A DNA stretch of 64,000 bases, from positions 29,527,896 through 29,591,895 of the forward strand of contig NC_067206.1 in the NCBI RefSeq assembly GCF_026262505.1, read 5' to 3'. Origin of the DNA: Trichomonas vaginalis G3. Taxonomy: Eukaryota; Parabasalia; Trichomonadida; Trichomonadidae. Made by a program: the position numbers and the translations under genes. Below, piece by piece: positions 62,461-64,000 of the stretch. How positions within the stretch are numbered: the stretch's first letter is position 1; the number at the start of each line of letters is the position of its first letter. Under the pieces are notes generated by a model that saw nothing but the letters and a program-made list of their open reading frames with translations, was not told the DNA's origin and searched no databases.

Positions 62461-64000
62461 TTATTCCTCACTGTCGTCCGTAGCTAAGTTATAGTCATCT
62501 AATCTTATTATGGGGATGCCATTAGCACGCACCTGAATGGCAAAGCAACAATCCCTCATAAATCCAATAAGTGGCTTTGGTACATTTTCAGTTGCTAGTT
62601 CAATAGGTCCTTTAACAGACAATTTGTATGTTATTGGAGCAGTAGATGTTTGACCTTGCTGGAAGCAAAAGTCCACTTCTGTTGGAAAACCACATAAGAA
62701 ATGTGTGTTGTCATAGCTATCCCATTTATGTTCCACACTACCATCATCCACCAATGACCTCATAACATCTTCATTAAATCCTATCATATCATTGTTTGTA
62801 TTGCAAGCGTTCGCAACCATTTCATAAAATACAGGTCCATATGATTTTTCAGGTTCTGCAGGCATATTTCCATAAGCTCCCATGGAAAGCTGAAGATATT
62901 TAAACTTAGGGTTCTCAAAATTAACATAATAGTTGTCTTTCTTTCTAAATAGTGCCCAAATACTTTTAACATTAATAGGCGTATAAGCTGCTGTAAATGT
63001 TGCACTTGAACTATCTGTATTCTTTGAGAATGAACCGTCCATAGGAATCCAATCCATAACTTTAACAGGAAAACATAAAGCCTCGTTTGTATAATGTTCT
63101 ACAAGTTCTGTATAAATGTTAGGGTCTAAAGAGAATGACTTTGGATGAATGAAACATTCATTAAAATCCATCTTTGTTCGAAATAGTTGCTGGGTTACAG
63201 TTGTAATAGTAACTGTTCCACTAGCTTCTACTGCCTTCGTTATCATAGTGAATGGTTCATTCCATGGAACAAATTTATTTGTCGGTGGATTTGAATCTGA
63301 AGCAAATGCAACTTTAAGAGTTGGATTGAAAGCAATGATATCATTTACAGATATAGATGTGCATTGTAAGGCGTCGCTACTGAACTTTACTTTAAGCTGA
63401 ATGTTTCCTGCAAAAGCTGGAATAAATCGAATAGCTTCTAATGGAAGGAATCTTCTAACAGGAATTCTTAAACGAAGCTTAAAATCAAATGATTTTCCTG
63501 CTGTAATTGGACCACTAACAATTTGTCCTGTTCTGCATGTTCCCGAATGACTCCATACATCTTCATGTCGAGTCTTTGAGAAAACATCTACTTTCTTTAT
63601 TTGTTCGGTAGTTTGTGAGTTTGAAGTTATATATGCTTCTTCTCTTGCGTTGTCTTGAGAATATACGATACGACCATTTGCAAGGATTTGATATCCAGCA
63701 ACTGCATAGAAAGCGTCATCGAAACCAATCCAAAATCCTGGTGGGTTTGTTTTATTGGAACCTGAACCAATTTCTTTATCTACAATAAATTGACCTTCCA
63801 TTTTATACGTAATGAATGTATTGTAAAGGTCCAACATATTTTCACCAGGAGGTGAGAGATTGAATGTTACCCATGTGTTATCTTTAGCAGTTCCAGGTTG
63901 TGATGGAATCTTTGCGTCAGAATATTTTCTATTAGTGTCACCAATTTGAACTGCATTGTCTATGATATCGAAATATGAGCGAATCTGATGAATATGCTCT
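62461..64000 (-). CDS. Major capsid protein of Maverick Z, runs off the window
   Basis: At least 512 codons, open to the right edge, so the start is not seen. Beta-rich throughout, with GFWIGFDDAFYAVAGYQILA, SHSGTCRTGQ, a FKLRLRIPVRRFLPLEAIRF strand-turn-strand stretch and AGNIQLKVKFSS in the first half. A second half has similar alternation (IPMDGSFSKN; VDFCFQQGQTSTAPITYKLS). Size and order suit a double jelly-roll capsid protein. It is distant from the Y capsid but shares the FKLRLRIP / KLKLRVP-type strand and the preceding aromatic region. The frame is whole so far. Confidence 0.65.
   Translation of the reverse strand, partial: EHIHQIRSYFDIIDNAVQIGDTNRKYSDAKIPSQPGTAKDNTWVTFNLSPPGENMLDLYNTFITYKMEGQFIVDKEIGSGSNKTNPPGFWIGFDDAFYAVAGYQILANGRIVYSQDNAREEAYITSNSQTTEQIKKVDVFSKTRHEDVWSHSGTCRTGQIVSGPITAGKSFDFKLRLRIPVRRFLPLEAIRFIPAFAGNIQLKVKFSSDALQCTSISVNDIIAFNPTLKVAFASDSNPPTNKFVPWNEPFTMITKAVEASGTVTITTVTQQLFRTKMDFNECFIHPKSFSLDPNIYTELVEHYTNEALCFPVKVMDWIPMDGSFSKNTDSSSATFTAAYTPINVKSIWALFRKKDNYYVNFENPKFKYLQLSMGAYGNMPAEPEKSYGPVFYEMVANACNTNNDMIGFNEDVMRSLVDDGSVEHKWDSYDNTHFLCGFPTEVDFCFQQGQTSTAPITYKLSVKGPIELATENVPKPLIGFMRDCCFAIQVRANGIPIIRLDDYNLATDDSEE

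Larger units (their letters stand above)
60838..64000. mobile_element. Maverick/Polinton Z, left part, continues past the window
   Basis: Starts inside GT8 with AGTTAGTATCCCTAAG, different from the Y terminus but also AG-starting and GC-rich for ~65 bases. Genes in order are an unknown 144-aa protein, a coiled-coil protein, a membrane-anchored proline-rich protein and a major capsid protein. Frames seen so far look whole. It belongs to a different subfamily from Y. It inserted after the GT8 gene was copied and is therefore young. The far end and target duplication are outside the window. Confidence 0.8.

Overview
The window is AT-rich, intron-poor eukaryotic DNA made almost entirely of large virus-like Maverick/Polinton elements. 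Between them lie short blocks carrying a pair of host-type glycosyltransferase genes. Several Maverick copies packed together, compact intron-less genes and short intergenic spacers point to a parabasalid protist, most likely Trichomonas vaginalis, whose genome is known to be rich in Mavericks. That assignment is an inference from gene content.

Layout. Positions 1-13302 hold copy A, a partial Maverick in reverse orientation that differs from its relatives by many small length changes. A separate insert of about 0.7 kb lies within it. A 100-N gap (13303-13402) follows. Positions 13403-21003 hold copy B, also reversed, ending at a GC-rich terminus. Positions 21004-24232 hold a host-like block with damaged GT8 and GT64 genes. 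Positions 24233-26363 hold the MTase end of a Maverick, then another 100-N gap (26364-26463) and the same end again in the opposite orientation (26464-26913). The whole stretch 13403-26363 is therefore an inverted copy of 26464-37750. Positions 26914-30150 hold the intact GT64/GT8 divergent pair. Positions 30151-55482 hold Maverick Y, the best reference element (about 25.3 kb), bounded by inverted GC-rich repeats of about 46 bp that start AGGTCAGGTG. Positions 55483-60837 hold a third GT64/GT8 block. Its spacer carries an hAT-like non-autonomous transposon with an 8-bp target duplication, and its GT8 gene is cut by Maverick Z (60838 to beyond the window), which has a different terminus and a different capsid gene.

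Maverick Y carries the usual family parts: DDE integrase, PolB, SF3 helicase, packaging ATPase, major capsid protein and a penton-like protein. It also carries less usual parts: a tail-fibre-like protein of phage type, an HNH endonuclease, a KilA-N-like protein, a Dam-like adenine methyltransferase, small amphipathic basic proteins and a small membrane protein. Several genes are broken and others look whole, so it is treated here as a young fossil.

The most unusual structure is a block of about 1 kb near the MTase end (53141-54185, repeated at about 25543-26363). It consists almost wholly of about 15 consecutive long hairpins. They fall into a few core classes, and the order of classes reads nearly the same from both ends. 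A second candidate signal is a small nested hairpin module next to gene 3' ends, present in both Y and the unrelated-looking Z.
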